From assembly GCA_027475525.1 (NCBI GenBank), contig JAMWFC010000009.1, positions 1,984,001-2,048,000 of the forward strand: a stretch of DNA of 64,000 bases. The letters run 5' to 3'. A model generated the notes under the pieces. The model was not told where the DNA came from and ran no database searches. It worked only from the letters and a program-made list of their open reading frames with translations. Positions 35,571-47,302 of the stretch are shown one piece after another. The position numbers were made by a program, and so were the translations under genes. Source of the stretch: Macrolepiota albuminosa. Taxonomy: Eukaryota; Basidiomycota; Agaricomycetes; Agaricales; Agaricaceae. The number at the start of each line of letters is the position of its first letter. Positions within the stretch are counted from its first letter, which is position 1.

Positions 35571-35864
35571 GAAATCGCCACCGAAGACACGGCGGATCGT
35601 CTTCAACTTTTGATGGAGGAAAGCTATTACCTGGTTAGTGACTGAGCCATCACCTCTCCTTCTTCCGTGTCTAACGGCCCTTTTCTCCTAGTCCCCTCGC
35701 AAGTATACCGGTTAGTGACTGAGCCATCACCTCTCCTTCTTCCGTGTCTAACGGCCCTTTTCTCCTAGTCCCCTCGCAAGTATACCGGCACTCGTCTCTT
35801 TTGTGGTCCCCTCAAGGGGCCGACGGTTGTTAGCAAGCGTATTTCTTGGTTCGGCCCTTCTTGA
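35571..35864 (+). pseudogene. B2 cargo gene 2 remnant (exons 2 and 3)
   Basis: Exon 2 (35571-35633, 21 codons, DRLQLLMEESYYL) and exon 3 (35769-35864, ending WFGPS and TGA) match B1 gene 2. Intron 2 lies between but carries an exact 77-bp duplication (35634-35787). The missing promoter and exon 1 mean that no normal product is made. From here to 36118 nothing coding is seen apart from a TATATAT at 36074-36080 ahead of gene 3. Confidence 0.65.
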
Positions 35865-36118
35865 CCTGTCGTGTGTTGTTTTCCTTCCCCCCCCCCTGTT
35901 GTTTGAGTGAGGCGATCCCATCTTCTTTGCAGCGCCACCGGCCTAACATATTCCCAGCTTTTTGCTTCTCCTGCCATAGATATATGAAATACATCGTTGT
36001 TGTCGCGTTCTCGTGATGGTGCCGCATAAGTTCTGTTTCCTAAGTCCCTTAGACCCTGCATAATGTCGCTAGGTATATATCTGAGATTTCCGAGCCTAGC
36101 GTTGTTAAGTTCTTCGGA

Positions 36119-37061
36119 ATGCCTACTCCCTCTTTCCTTCTCGAAGACATCACCTCTATCCCTCATCCTGAGGTTTTAGATCGCCTCGAGATGTTCTTTG
36201 CTCGACTGCCGCCAGGCAGTATTCGACACCACAACGGGAACATCCTTACCCTGATTTGGTGCTACCGGTTACTTCTGGCTATGGCCCAGGAGTGGCTCGT
36301 AGAGTCCAAACAGCACCCCAACGTGGTAAGTTTCTACCGTCAGGGTGATTAAGTACCTTCTTACATGTCCTTCCAGCCTCCTATTTTGGGTAGCACAAAA
36401 AGCTTGGAGTACCTACTCCTCGAAACGGATAATGTTGTTAGTTCCTCTCCTTTTCCCGTTCATACGTTCAGGTTTGCTGACCCCCAGCTTCAGACTTTGA
36501 AGTGGTTGCCCTTGCCAGACCTGATTCTTTTCCCGTTCATACGTTCAGGTTTGCTGACCCCCAGCTTCAGACTTTGAAGTGGTTGCCCTTGCCAGACCTG
36601 ATTGATGACGAAGTTATACGTTCAGGTTTGCTGACCCCCAGCTTCAGACTTTGAAGTGGTTGCCCTTGCCAGACCTGATTGATGACGAAGTTTGTGCCGC
36701 CACGCTTCAGCGCGTCATCATACCGTTTACGCCTCTAGCTCCTCGCTTCAGAGCTGGAGCGCCTCCTGCCCCCATAAATGAGTCTCCACCCGGCTCCTCC
36801 ACCTTTCGCTTCAGAGCTGGAGCGCTGCCTGCTCCCATAAATGAATCTCCCCCCGGCTCTTCCACCTTTCGTGCTGGAGCGCCGCCTGCTCCCATAAATG
36901 AATCTCCACCCGGCTTCTCCACCTTTCCTCCTGGGACCTTTCCCTCCACTCCGTCGCCTATTCTCCCCCCTGCACCGCCTCCTTCTCCTGCGCAACTCCG
37001 CCGCAGACAGCACCCTAGGCGCTCTGAGGGATTTGTTAGGGGTCCTCGCCATAGAGCGTAA
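36119..37061 (+). CDS. B2 cargo gene 3, three exons, proline-rich with internal repeats
   Basis: Exons 36119-36325, 36377-36436 and 36648-37061 give about 226 residues, all phase 0 like B1. The acceptor for exon 3 was chosen as CAG before ACTTTGAAGTGG because it aligns with B1 and keeps the frame; two overlapping 77-bp duplications (36451-36692) place three copies of this acceptor region in the assembly. Exon 1 encodes LDRLEMFFARLPPGS and a Trp/Tyr-rich helix. Exon 3 carries three tandem units with AGAPPAPINESPPG, absent from B1, and ends in a basic tail. TATATAT at 36074 is 38 nt upstream. Unknown function. Confidence 0.65.
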
Positions 37062-37188
37062 AGTAGCCAATAGGTCAATTATTGCCAGCTTCATAGTCCT
37101 GTATAGTATGAAATCCTATGCGTTGTTGTTCTTTTCATAAGTGAGGTGCAAGGCGCTAAGGTCTAGCGCCCTTCCCCTTTGTGTCCTA

Positions 37189-40100
37189 TTACTGATCGTT
37201 TTCTTCTTCTTGTGTGACTTCGTCATCGTCCACAAGCTCGGTCTCTTCTAGCTCTCGAAGTTTAGCAGTGTCAATGTCCAGCGCCGATGAAGGTAATGAA
37301 ATGTGTTCATGCGCTAAGTAGGGAATGAGTCGGAACACCGCTACTGGTCGATGCAAAACTGAGCCGTCCAACTCGCAGAGTACGTATGCGCCTCCCCTAT
37401 TGCGAGAAACCACTATTAGGGGTCCCAGATACCAAGGCCGCATCTTTTTGTTATGGGTAACTTCGATCTTGGAGTTGCGCATTAGTACTAGAGCGCCAGT
37501 TGTAAAGTTGTAGTCTCAAATCGTGGCGCTATGCTTGGTTTCAAACCGTAGCGCAGCTTGTCGTCTAGCCTGAAATACTACCTCGTGTAAGCGCTCGAGA
37601 TCCTCCATGCGTCGTTGTAAGTCTATAGCGCGTCTAGCGATCATGTTGGTAGAGGATAGTATTGAGTTCGGTGGGGGTTGTAGGTACGTCGCTTCCACCA
37701 CGTCTGCAGGTAGCAAGGGGTGGGTGCCAGTCGCCGCATAGTAGGGAGAGCAGCCCATCCTCTTTCATACTGTAACCCGCTCCGACCAGAAGACCGAATA
37801 AGTCGCCTCGCTCCAGCGACTTTCGTCACCATCGACCGCCTTGAATAGCGCTTGTCGAACATCGAAATGAGGCCTTTCTACGATTCCATTAGCGCGTTTA
37901 TTGTATCCTGAGACTCGGATGTGTTGTATGTTGTATTTCTTGGCAAGATAAGTGAGCGCCTTGACTATTGGCGCTCCATTGTCTGTGACGATCTCGTGAA
38001 GGGCTCCCCATCGGCAGATAACGTCCTCAAAAAGCCACTTAGCTATAGCGTCTGTATTTTCCCGCTGGAGCATACGGAACTCCGGCCAATGTACCAAGGA
38101 ACACCTTCCTTGAATGATATACTTGTAGCGCCCTGACTTGGGCATGTGCATGGTGTCGATATATATTTTTCCGAATAACGGCGCTGGAGTCGCTACTGTT
38201 GGGGGAATCAGGACTTGGGCATGTGCATGGTGTCGATATATATTTTTCCGAATAACGGCGCTGGAGTCGCTACTGTTGGGGGAATCAGCACCTGACGTGT
38301 CTGCTGGATTTGACAGAGATGACAAGTGCGAATATACCACGCAATATCGGCGCTAACTTGCGGCCACCAAAAGCGCTCCAAAAGGTTCACCCTTGTCGCG
38401 TAGAGTCCTCGATGTCCCAAGTCATCATGCATAGCGCGTAGAATCCTAACTCGATTATCCGGTTTAATTACTAGTTTATGGGCGCCATCTCTATTTTGTC
38501 GCCAAAGTCAGTTTTCCACTATAAAGAAAGTCGTCGCATATCGAATGAAGGTGGCGTATTCCGTATCTGTAAGGTCTGATGGTCGTTGCAAATCCTGTAG
38601 CCACTTCCTAACCTGGTCCACTCGCTGATCTTCTGACTTAGCTTTGGCGCTTCGAGGTACCGCCGAATATGGCAGGTTCTGACTGTCTTCTCGCAAGGGT
38701 CTTGGTTCCTCAACTATCTTTAGATCGTTAGACGGCTTAGCGACGTTATAGATACTGGCCGTGTAAAAAGTCGATGATGCCTGATATGGTCAGGGCTGGT
38801 ACGGAACAATAGGGTGAAGCCAAGTTGAAACTGGCTGGTCTTTGTGAGGGACTGGAATAGGTAACTGAATGATATGCATGAAATCATGCAATCGATCAAT
38901 CCAGTCGTCAAATACGTTGTTGTCGCTATTGTCTAGCGCTTCGTCTTCCGGTTGTCTGGGTCGCCTAGATAATCCATCCAGCCCGTGGAACGCACTTCTG
39001 ACGTGTACTAACTCAAAGTAAAACATTAATATCGATACTACCCAGCGGTTCATACTGGCCAAAGGTTGAATATCAGGGTTCTGAAGCATTCCCTTGATGT
39101 ATCGTGCGTCGACCTCGACAATCAGATTCCGTACCCCAATGAGGTACATGTGCAGCGCCTGAAACGATCGAAACAAGCCATATAATTCTAGCTTGGGCTG
39201 ACTGTAGCGCGATTCTTGGTCGTTAAGGGTAATTGATCCGAAGCAATTGTAGCGCCTGATTTTCCGGTTTGCGCCATCACACTGGCATAGAAAGAAGCCA
39301 ACGGCGATATATGATGTGTCAACAGCAAGTATAACAGGATCGGCGGTAGTATAGTCAATAGGTACCAATGGTTTCGCTTCTTGTAGTGCCTTTACTAAGT
39401 CCTTCTGGGCATTGATTTGATTGGGTCCGAATTCAAAGGGGACCCCTGAACGGGTTAGGCGATTAAGGGCGTTTGCGCGATGTGAAAAATGGTGTATGAA
39501 CATGCGCAGCACCCCTACAGTGCCCAAGAATGCACGAACTTCCGAGAGGTTATGACAGACCCCCCATTTCTCCAACAGCGCTAATCGGCTCTTTTCTGGA
39601 ATCCTGCCTTCTGGCGTGCAAACGTGCCCCAAAATTTTAAACTGCGGTGCGCAAAGAACGAGCTTGTGCCCTGAAAACGTCCTGCCACAATACTTCATGC
39701 GCTGAAGTACTCGGTTAACCAGTTGAAAGAATTCCCATAGCGCCATGCGAATATTAGGATTTTCCAGGTGAACTTCGGGCTTGCCATCTACCAATCGCCA
39801 ATCCTTCGGGCCTTTAACTCCTACGTCGTCTATGAAGCTGAGCACATGGTGGGGTATTTCGGGCTGTAGGATAAACGTAATATCGTCGTGAAATATCGGT
39901 ACCAAGTTTGTCCATCCCATAGGAAGTGTGACTAGTCGTAGCACCCCAAATGGTGTTTGAAATGTCGTCAAGTTGCGAGAGGAAAGATGGATTAAGCGCT
40001 CGTCATAGCCCACATACAAATCCAGGGTAGCGCCACATATTCGTCCCGCGAAAGATTCAGCAACGTGATCGGGAAATGGCGGTACCCCTGAATGACGAAT

Positions 40101-40976
40101 GGTGACTTTGTTTAGCGGTTCTAGGCTGTGAACTATACGTAGCTTCCCGTTTTTCTTTAGTACGCAGAACCACCTCGAGCGGTAGGCCGAATTAGAAGGC
40201 TCATATACACCTGCCGCTATCTTGGAGCGAATAATTTGGCAGACTTCGGCTTCGATGCCCGGGGGTATGGGGCAGTTATGCTCAGTCCAGGGTACGTGCG
40301 GTATTGTCGGTATAACCACTGGTGGAAAGAAGTCAGTTCTAAGTTTACCGCGTTCTGAGTCCTCCCATGCGAAAGCCTCATTCTGTTTTTGCATGATGTC
40401 GACTAATACGTTCATTTTCTCCATCAAGAGGAAGCCGGTATCGTGGGCGCTAAGAAATAGCACCTTTCGTTCTTCTGTAAATCGTCCTGTTGGTTCAAAG
40501 GGTGGTGGATTTGAATCGAGTTTTGGCAGGGTAGCCAAAGGGTCACCTATTATTTTTCTTTCGATGCGAAATTCCTCGGGTACGGCGCTTGCTACCGGTT
40601 TCGTTTTAAGTGCTACGGGTTTATATTTCTTCTTGACCTGAACCCCTTTGCGCCTAGGAGTACTATTGTTAGCAAACGTATTATAAATAGAGTCATGGTT
40701 TCTAGCTAAACCTGATATCAAAGGTTCTTTAGAGTCGGGAGTAGAAACGAAATAAGTGTCTGTTGAAAGGTTTTTAGTAATATCTGACGCAGTGAGGTAT
40801 AAGTAGGATAACGCTTCGCTAGTAAGCGACGAAGAAGAATTCAAGATTTCATGGGCTAAAGGGGTATGTGATATAAAGTTTACTTGCCCAGTCCGATGGT
40901 TATAGTCCAAGATAAGCGCTTCATCTCCATGATCCTCATCACTCATCTCCTCAATGGCGCCGGAAAACACTCGCAA
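37189..40976 (-). pseudogene. pol: B2 pol: RT, RNase H, integrase
   Basis: A 728-codon open part (40976-38790) covers RT and RNase H: LRIVHSLEPLN, GATLDLYVGYDE, LPMGWTN and the catalytic SFIDDVG, then AVDTSYIAVGF for RNase H. Integrase follows: HDDLGHRG and CHLCQ zinc ligands, YIDTMHMP, VTDNGAP and NGIVER for the DDE triad, then a C-terminal fold ending at 37189. In-frame TGA codons at 38788, 38508, 37765 and 37516 interrupt it. The first three are sense codons in B1; the last is TGA in both. No chromodomain was seen. The frame starts in a 34-nt overlap with protease. Confidence 0.88.
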
Positions 40977-41653
40977 GGGTCGTCACTAATGTAAGGTCGC
41001 TTTCTCGGTCCCGGTTTCTGGAATTTCCCCCGGGGAAATGTTGGTACCGTTCTTCTGACGCCCGAGTTAGGGTTGCTAATAGTTAGCGTTGTTTCATCTT
41101 CAGACGTCATCTTGACTACTGATCGGGCTAAGACGTCAAAGGGCCTCCCTAATAATAAGTTGTACGCAGGCGATCTAAGAATGTGTATTTGAAGGTAGAA
41201 TGTAAGATTGCCAACAGCACATGGCACGTTACGGGCCATTCCCAAGGATCGATCAATAGTGCCGTTAGCGCTTTGCATATTAAGAATGATGGTCAGGCCG
41301 TAAATGATGCCAAGCTTGTTAGCGACATCGGCAGCCATTGAAATAATCTGTGATCCGCTGTCCACGATAGATTCTATCTCGCTTTTTCTATCAACTGTCA
41401 ACATAATCGAGCGAATCGCATGAGAGTCTTGGGCTACAGTGAGGACGGCAGGATTGTTGCTAGATCTTAGCGACTTAAGGTAGGTTTCAACCGGGTCAAT
41501 GGACGTAGCTTCTTTGGGTGGCGTGGCCTCTTCTTTGATTTCCGATGCTACCGTCTCTGTTATGTACGTGAATCCAGGTAGCAAGTCGTCGCATTTGTCC
41601 ACCGCCATTACATTGTTAGCTACATTTTGTCGAGGGGTAACCGCTGTACGCAT
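40943..41653 (-). CDS. B2 aspartic protease region
   Basis: Open for 236 codons. VDSGSQIISMAADV is the catalytic DSG site and LLLGRPFDVLARSVV the downstream helix of retropepsin-like proteases. The TAG that separates it from gag (41654-41656) is CAG in B1, so gag and protease were originally one frame. It ends in TGA inside the RT frame, which is shifted by -1. Confidence 0.8.
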   Translation of the reverse strand: MRTAVTPRQNVANNVMAVDKCDDLLPGFTYITETVASEIKEEATPPKEATSIDPVETYLKSLRSSNNPAVLTVAQDSHAIRSIMLTVDRKSEIESIVDSGSQIISMAADVANKLGIIYGLTIILNMQSANGTIDRSLGMARNVPCAVGNLTFYLQIHILRSPAYNLLLGRPFDVLARSVVKMTSEDETTLTISNPNSGVRRTVPTFPRGKFQKPGPRKRPYISDDPCECFPAPLRR

Positions 41654-43540
41654 CTAATTCCTGACGTCTGGCGCCACACTGCATAGCTCCCCTACCGACA
41701 TCATGACTTGACTTTTCATAATACGATCGAATACTTGCTTAGATTTCTCTATGTCGTAGATTGGTGCCGTTGGTCGGTAGCCTCCTGCTGGCTTGTCTGG
41801 CGCCCCAAAGTTTTGATTGACAGGTGGAGCGTAGTTACCGGCAAGTCCTGAATATGGGTGTAGTGGCAGTTCCGTGCTATCTGGCGCTTTGGCGGTGTTG
41901 GGAGCATCGCCATTAGTTCTGGTATTCGAAGGCTTTGCTGGTGCTGGGTCTGACGTAGCGCCTGAGGGTCTATAGTCCTTCAACGGTTGTTTGCTCTTTT
42001 TAATTTCGACTCCGTCGAAGACCTGATTTTTTAGCGACTTCAATTCCCTTTCTAACGTCTCGATCCTTTCCTCTCGTGACAAAGTGGGCCTCTCGTTAAC
42101 AGCGTTAAGCTGGAGGACCTCATGAATTAGCGCCTGTTGTGGAGTCGCCTCTGCCTCCATCATGGCCATACTATTAAGGTTGCCCATCACTAAGTTCCCA
42201 GGGTTACGTCGGTGCCATTCGTCAATTTGTCCCTGGAAAGTTTGGTGCTCGGGATATAGAGGAATGTTAGCGCCAGAGGGTAGGACTATTTTCCCGTTGG
42301 CGCCTCGGCGTGCTCTTCCTTGGCGTAGATATTGTTCGAGGATAGCGCAGCGTCCGTGAGTCATCGTATATCCTGCCTCACCACAGAAGTGACAAGGGCT
42401 GGATTGCATATTACCTCATGGTGCATTAAGGCTAGTCGAGATTAATGTTTCCAATTTGCTCATAACGTTTGCGACGGCCATGTTGACTGCGTTTTCCAGA
42501 TCCTCCTTCTTGACAAAACCTCCCTGATTGTTAGTCGCGCTAGGTGCTGGCGCCGCAACAGGTGGCGCCTTTCCTCCGTTATCAGTGCTAGAAGGTCGCT
42601 GGAAGGGGATGCCAGTATCCGTTCCTTTCAGTATCCATTTACCTGCTTCAAAAACGTCTTCTATATCGTAGGGTTCCTCAGGATGGTGGTCGGACTTAAG
42701 AATTTCTAAGCGACGAGCTATACGAGTCCATAGTGATGTTGGAATGCCTTGTTGAAACAAGCGCTGCTCCTTGTTCCTGTAGAGTTTGCCGTTCTGTACT
42801 AGCCATCTTGCAATTCGCTGGAAATCTCGATAATAAGTAGATAGCGTGCCTAGCATATAAATGCCCGTTGCGAAGGTATCCTGTACCAGTTTCTGGATTT
42901 CAAGGATGGTATAGCGTGTGGATTCTTCAGCGCCAGGATACAGTTTAATGATCGCCTTTTTCCATTCCTCGTAGGTAAACGACCTTGGCACCGCATCTCG
43001 TGTTAATCCTTGAAACTCGTCCAGTCCTGTCCAGGATTCCGTGGTATCGTAGGAAACGTATCTGGCGGCGTATTCTTTCCTTTGTGTGTTGTCTGTGACT
43101 CGGCAGTCGCGTAATAAATACTCCAATTCTCGGAAATACTGGGTTAACTTGCGAGGCTTTGTCTTGTCCCATTTTGGCGACGAGAAGTGGTTTCTTGGCA
43201 GCATGCGTGGTGTGTTTGCCTGCTCCATACTAGCTGGCATTGACGTCGTGGTGGGAATAGTAGTGTTAGTAGTAGTTTCGCTTGGCATGGTTGTAGTCGG
43301 TACTGGCTCAGGTAATTCTGAGTCGCTAGGTTCTGGCGATAATGACCTAGACAGCTCTTCCAAAGGAGTAAGAGGTGTATGGTTTTCACCTGCTAAGTAT
43401 TCGAACGGCCAGGAAAACGGGAAGAAGCTTTTAGCCAAGCTATCTGGAGCGGCTTCAAGTTCCTGGTCTAAAGTTTGCCTTGGTAATGCGCCTGGTAAGT
43501 GTGGTGATTCAGGTAAGGTTTGTTCAAACGCGCTCTCCAA
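41654..43540 (-). pseudogene. gag: B2 gag with one in-frame TGA
   Basis: Starts ATG 43540 and runs 374 codons to TGA at 42416 (AGA in B1), then continues in frame through the CCHC-type knuckle (CHFCGEAGY, then C) near 42340-42395 and a coiled-coil linker to 41654. The capsid-like part contains YFRELEYLLRDC, YPGAEE and a WLVQNGKLYRN helix. The N-terminal 60 residues are Ser/Pro/Thr-rich. It is nearly intact; a single reversal would open the whole gag frame. Confidence 0.82.
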
Positions 43541-43598
43541 TAGGAGGCGGCGCTGTCACTGGGCTCAAGTTTCCGGTGGAATTCTGCCTTAATAGAAC

Positions 43599-43616
43599 CC
43601 CTTGCGGTGGGCTCCA
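43599..43616 (-). promoter_or_regulatory. B2 primer binding site
   Basis: TGGAGCCCACCGCAAGGG on the minus strand, 3 nt from the 5' LTR, one base different from B1. Confidence 0.72.
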
Positions 43617-43619
43617 AAA

Positions 43620-44663
43620 TGATGACACCAACTGTGGTTGGGTGCGCTGGATGTATACGCAGTACAACGCCGTCTCCAGCACCTGGCATACGGGTTTGTG
43701 AGGAGTCCCGGCAGAGTCCCGGTGTGCTTGAGCAGAGGTGATAGGGCGATGCGCTAGATGATAGCGCCTCGGGTGCTACCTAGCAAGTGGTAAGCGTCGT
43801 AGTTTAGGAGAAGTTATAGAGAAATAGGCGAATAGCGCAGCGTAGCGTGCCCGTAGGTGGCACCGTAAATGACGAAGACGAGATAGACGAAGCTAGCACC
43901 GAACTTGGTGACAAAGTCAGGCAATGCTAGCACGATTTGAACGCTAAGTGTAACTGGGTGCTCAAGAGGTTACGATTCATTGTTATATACATGGCAAGTA
44001 GCTAGTTTTTATACTATGCGCTACATTATTTCCAAAATAAGTCCATTGACGGCGCTACCAATTAGCGCCTCTCTTCGTGACTGTAGCTAATGGCCACCTG
44101 TCAATGGCGACCTGCAGCACATGGGTGACGGCAACCAACGGCGACTTGAAAACTACTTAGAAGTGGTACGAGTTTGCTCACTTTTTTGATGTAATTTAAT
44201 TGGCCATGCCATCCCGGGGTATGGTCGGGGAATCCTCGACAAACGCCGTGAGCGCTAATTCCGGCGCTAAACATTGTACCATCTTTTGATAGATTTAAAT
44301 GTCGGGTCTGCGTGTATCCTGTCTCGTCGTCATTGATTCTTTTAGACTTCTGATTGAGGTGCCTCGGTGATTGACAGCGCCAATTGCTAACTCCTTTCAG
44401 TACTGATCGGGGTTTGGTCAGAGTCACCTCCCGCCGTTATGCTAGCGCTATGAGTTCTGAGTCTTCTTGGTCTTCAAAGTAACTGAGTGGAGTGCGCTGA
44501 GGGGCTGATACTGGTGATTGAGATGAATGGATAAGTCTTGCCATAGAGCGCCCGCGCTAGGGCTGCTCTGTACCCAAGGCTGGTCGCTAGAGCCTCTAGT
44601 GTGTCAAGTGTTGGTCGGCCTATAATGTCCCTTGATGCGCTCAGTCCGAGTAGAAGCCTATCA
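43620..44663 (-). repeat. B2 5' LTR
   Basis: 1044 bp, collinear with 31349-32392. Most differences are C/T or G/A. Confidence 0.95.
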
Positions 44664-44667
44664 GCGC

Positions 44668-47302
44668 ATTGCCTAAGTCGGCTGGTGCAGGCGTATGGTC
44701 CTGTGACTCCAGCGCTTGCTGGAGCGTCATACTAGTACCTCCCGTAGGCACCCCTTGCCTCGTCTCTTCACTTGGCTGAGGGGCCTCATGATCCACTAGC
44801 ACCTGGGCTTCGATATCGCAAGTCTCTTGCTGTTCGTGCAGTCGCTTACTGCGACGTGTTTCCTGCACTCGCATGGCACGTAGCTCGACCCTATGTTCCC
44901 TGATTTCGTGGAATCAATGCAGAGGCAAATCTTCGCCCTCTGGATCAATATGTTTGTCCACCTGGACATAGTCATGCGTGTCATGGATGTTATCTTGAGT
45001 ATCACTCTGGAAATATCAAGACAGGCAATCCGCGACTTTGTTCAATTCACCTTTTACATAGGTGATATCGAACTGATACCGCGCCATGTAGTCAATCCAG
45101 CGACGTTGTCACGGAGACAGGTGCACCTGAGTCTTGAAGAACTCTAGTGCTTTGTGATCCGTAATAATGTGGATCTTATATCCCATCAGTTTATCCTCCC
45201 ACTTTAGGAGGGCTTCCAGGATGGCGAGTGTTTCTAACTCATGCACAGCATAATTCTGCTGAGCAGCAGTGACTCCCACTTTAGGAGGGCTTCCAGGATG
45301 GCGAGTGTTTCTAACTCATGCACAGCATAATTCTGCTGAGCAGCAGTGAATTTATGGGACATAAATCCCGCTGGTCGGCAAGTCTGCCACGTTTTACCCT
45401 GGCCAAACATGGCCCCAACCCCAGTCTTCGACGCATCGCAAATGAGCCAGATGGGCTCATCAATGCGTGGGTCAATTGGCCGGATGACTGGCGTTTTCGT
45501 GCATATGCGCTTAATCATCTCAAAACACCGCTGATGCAGTGGTCTCCAATGAAACGGTGACCCATTCTGGGTCATGGCCATAAGTGGCCCGGTGTATGCA
45601 GTGATGTCTGGCAAAAAGTTGCCAATATAGTTCACCAGTCCAACAAATTGTTGGATATCATTATATGTGCATGAAGTATGCCACTCTCGGATTTGGTCGA
45701 GCTTATCCGTATGCGGATGGATGCCCTTCTTGTCAATGACGTGACCGAGACAATCTATACTTGTTGCGTACAACTCACACTTCTTCCATTTGAGATAGAG
45801 ACTGGCCTTCCGTAGCCGTTCAAATACGACTCGTAGGTGCTGCTCATGCTCCTCAATGGAGTCAGAAAATATGAATATATCGTCTAAATAGACGTGCATG
45901 AACTTCCCGATTACATCTCGGAAGATTGAGGTCATTAACCTCTGAAATGTCGCCGGTGCATTACAATCACCAATCTGCATGATGTTACTCACAAACGTCC
46001 CCATCAGGGACGAGAACAGCGTCTTTGGTATATCCTCTTTGCGTATGCGAACCTGTTCGTACACGTCTGTGAGGTCAATTTTCGACCTATACTTTGCTGT
46101 CACGACATCTTCTCGTATTACTTCCTGATCTGGAAGAGGTGTCACATCCTTGACTGTATTATCATTGCGCTGTTGCGCATCCAATGCAGTCCTTAATGTT
46201 CCATCCTTCTTGGGAATACAAAGTAATGGTGCAGCTTGCACCGCTGGTCGTGGTTCCCACCACTTTGCCTTAATGTTCCATCCTTCTTGGGAATACAAAG
46301 TAATGGTGCAGCTTGCACCGCTGGTCGTGGTTCCCACCACTTTGCATTTATATATCTATTCATCTTTTCATGAAGTTGATCCTGTAGTGCTTGCGGACAG
46401 CGAGGCAAATGATATTTGTACTGCTTGTTATTGTCAATGAGGTTAATCTCATGATTAACCTCCCGCCACGGCAGAAGCTCTTCCTTTGTTCCATTGACAA
46501 TATCAGCAAACTCCAGTTGCCATTGCTGGTGCAATCGAGGAATATCATCCTCTGTAAGGCTCACAGCCTTACCTTTTCCTTTGGCTACGCGTGCTATACG
46601 CGGTTGAACCTTTGGTTCAAATCGCTCCCGTAAGGCACGTACGTGCTCCTCTGTGAGATCTCCCAAATTCAACCTTACAACTGGTTGTTTCCTTGTCGTA
46701 TTTGCCAATGACTGCACGCTTCTCGCTTTCAGCGAGAGTCCGTCAAATACAATATCCAATGTTTCGGAAATCTTGTCCTCTTGTGCGTGACAGTACACTT
46801 CTCCCGTCTGGGTTGCCTGCACCCTTCCCATAGCCTGCGTCACCATTGACGCTACCAACTCATTCCACTCCCGTGGCATTCGTGGGTCATACACCCATTG
46901 CACTCCTGGCCGAGGCACTGGTCGGTCCATTAGTGACCTAGTGCTACCCACAGTTCCCATCGTACTGTATACCTCGTCCTTGACAAGATCCTCAACCTTC
47001 ACTCGAGAGCTAGTCGGCTGGCATTCCAGCGACTCCACCAGATCCTCAACCTTCACTCGAGAGCTAGTCGGCTGGCATTCCAGCAACTCCACCACACGTT
47101 TACTACGCTCATTGTTGCACTGTACAGCCTGTTTAGGCTTTCCATTGGTACACCCAATCACATCCGGGTGCTTCCCCTTCTTCAGAGTTCCTTGAAACTC
47201 TTCCTCAGACATCAGTATAGCCGGCGAGTCTGCCAGCAGGCTTTTCGGTGGGGCCTGTTTGTCCTCCACCTCCTGTACAGTCGCTCTCCTGCGACCATCT
47301 AG
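44668..47302 (-). pseudogene. pol: C2 RT, RNase H and linker (part before B2)
   Basis: Follows protease after an in-frame TGA (47303-47305). RT runs from about 46560 to 45650: LLCIPKKDG, SKIDLTDVYEQV, GDCNAPATFQR and the catalytic VYLDDIF. RNase H follows at about 45460-45050 (CDASKTGVGAMF, HELETLAILEAL). Just after the TGA, an 18-residue segment (SLECQPTSSRVKVEDLV) is repeated in tandem with 54-nt spacing. Two 77-bp duplications (45196, 46192) break the frame, and removing one copy at 46192 joins the two RT pieces in frame. B2 sits at the left end. Confidence 0.88.

Larger units (their letters stand above)
31349..44663 (-). mobile_element. B2: 13.3-kb Ty3/gypsy element with antisense cargo genes
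   Basis: Inserted in the linker before the integrase zinc finger of C2. Target duplication GCAC (31345-31348) / GCGC (44664-44667). LTRs of 1044 bp at both ends, about 98% alike by eye, so insertion was recent. Primer site on the right and polypurine tract on the left set the orientation. It holds gag, protease and pol on the minus strand and three plus-strand spliced genes at 32539-37061. Four 77-bp duplications inflate its length. Confidence 0.95.
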
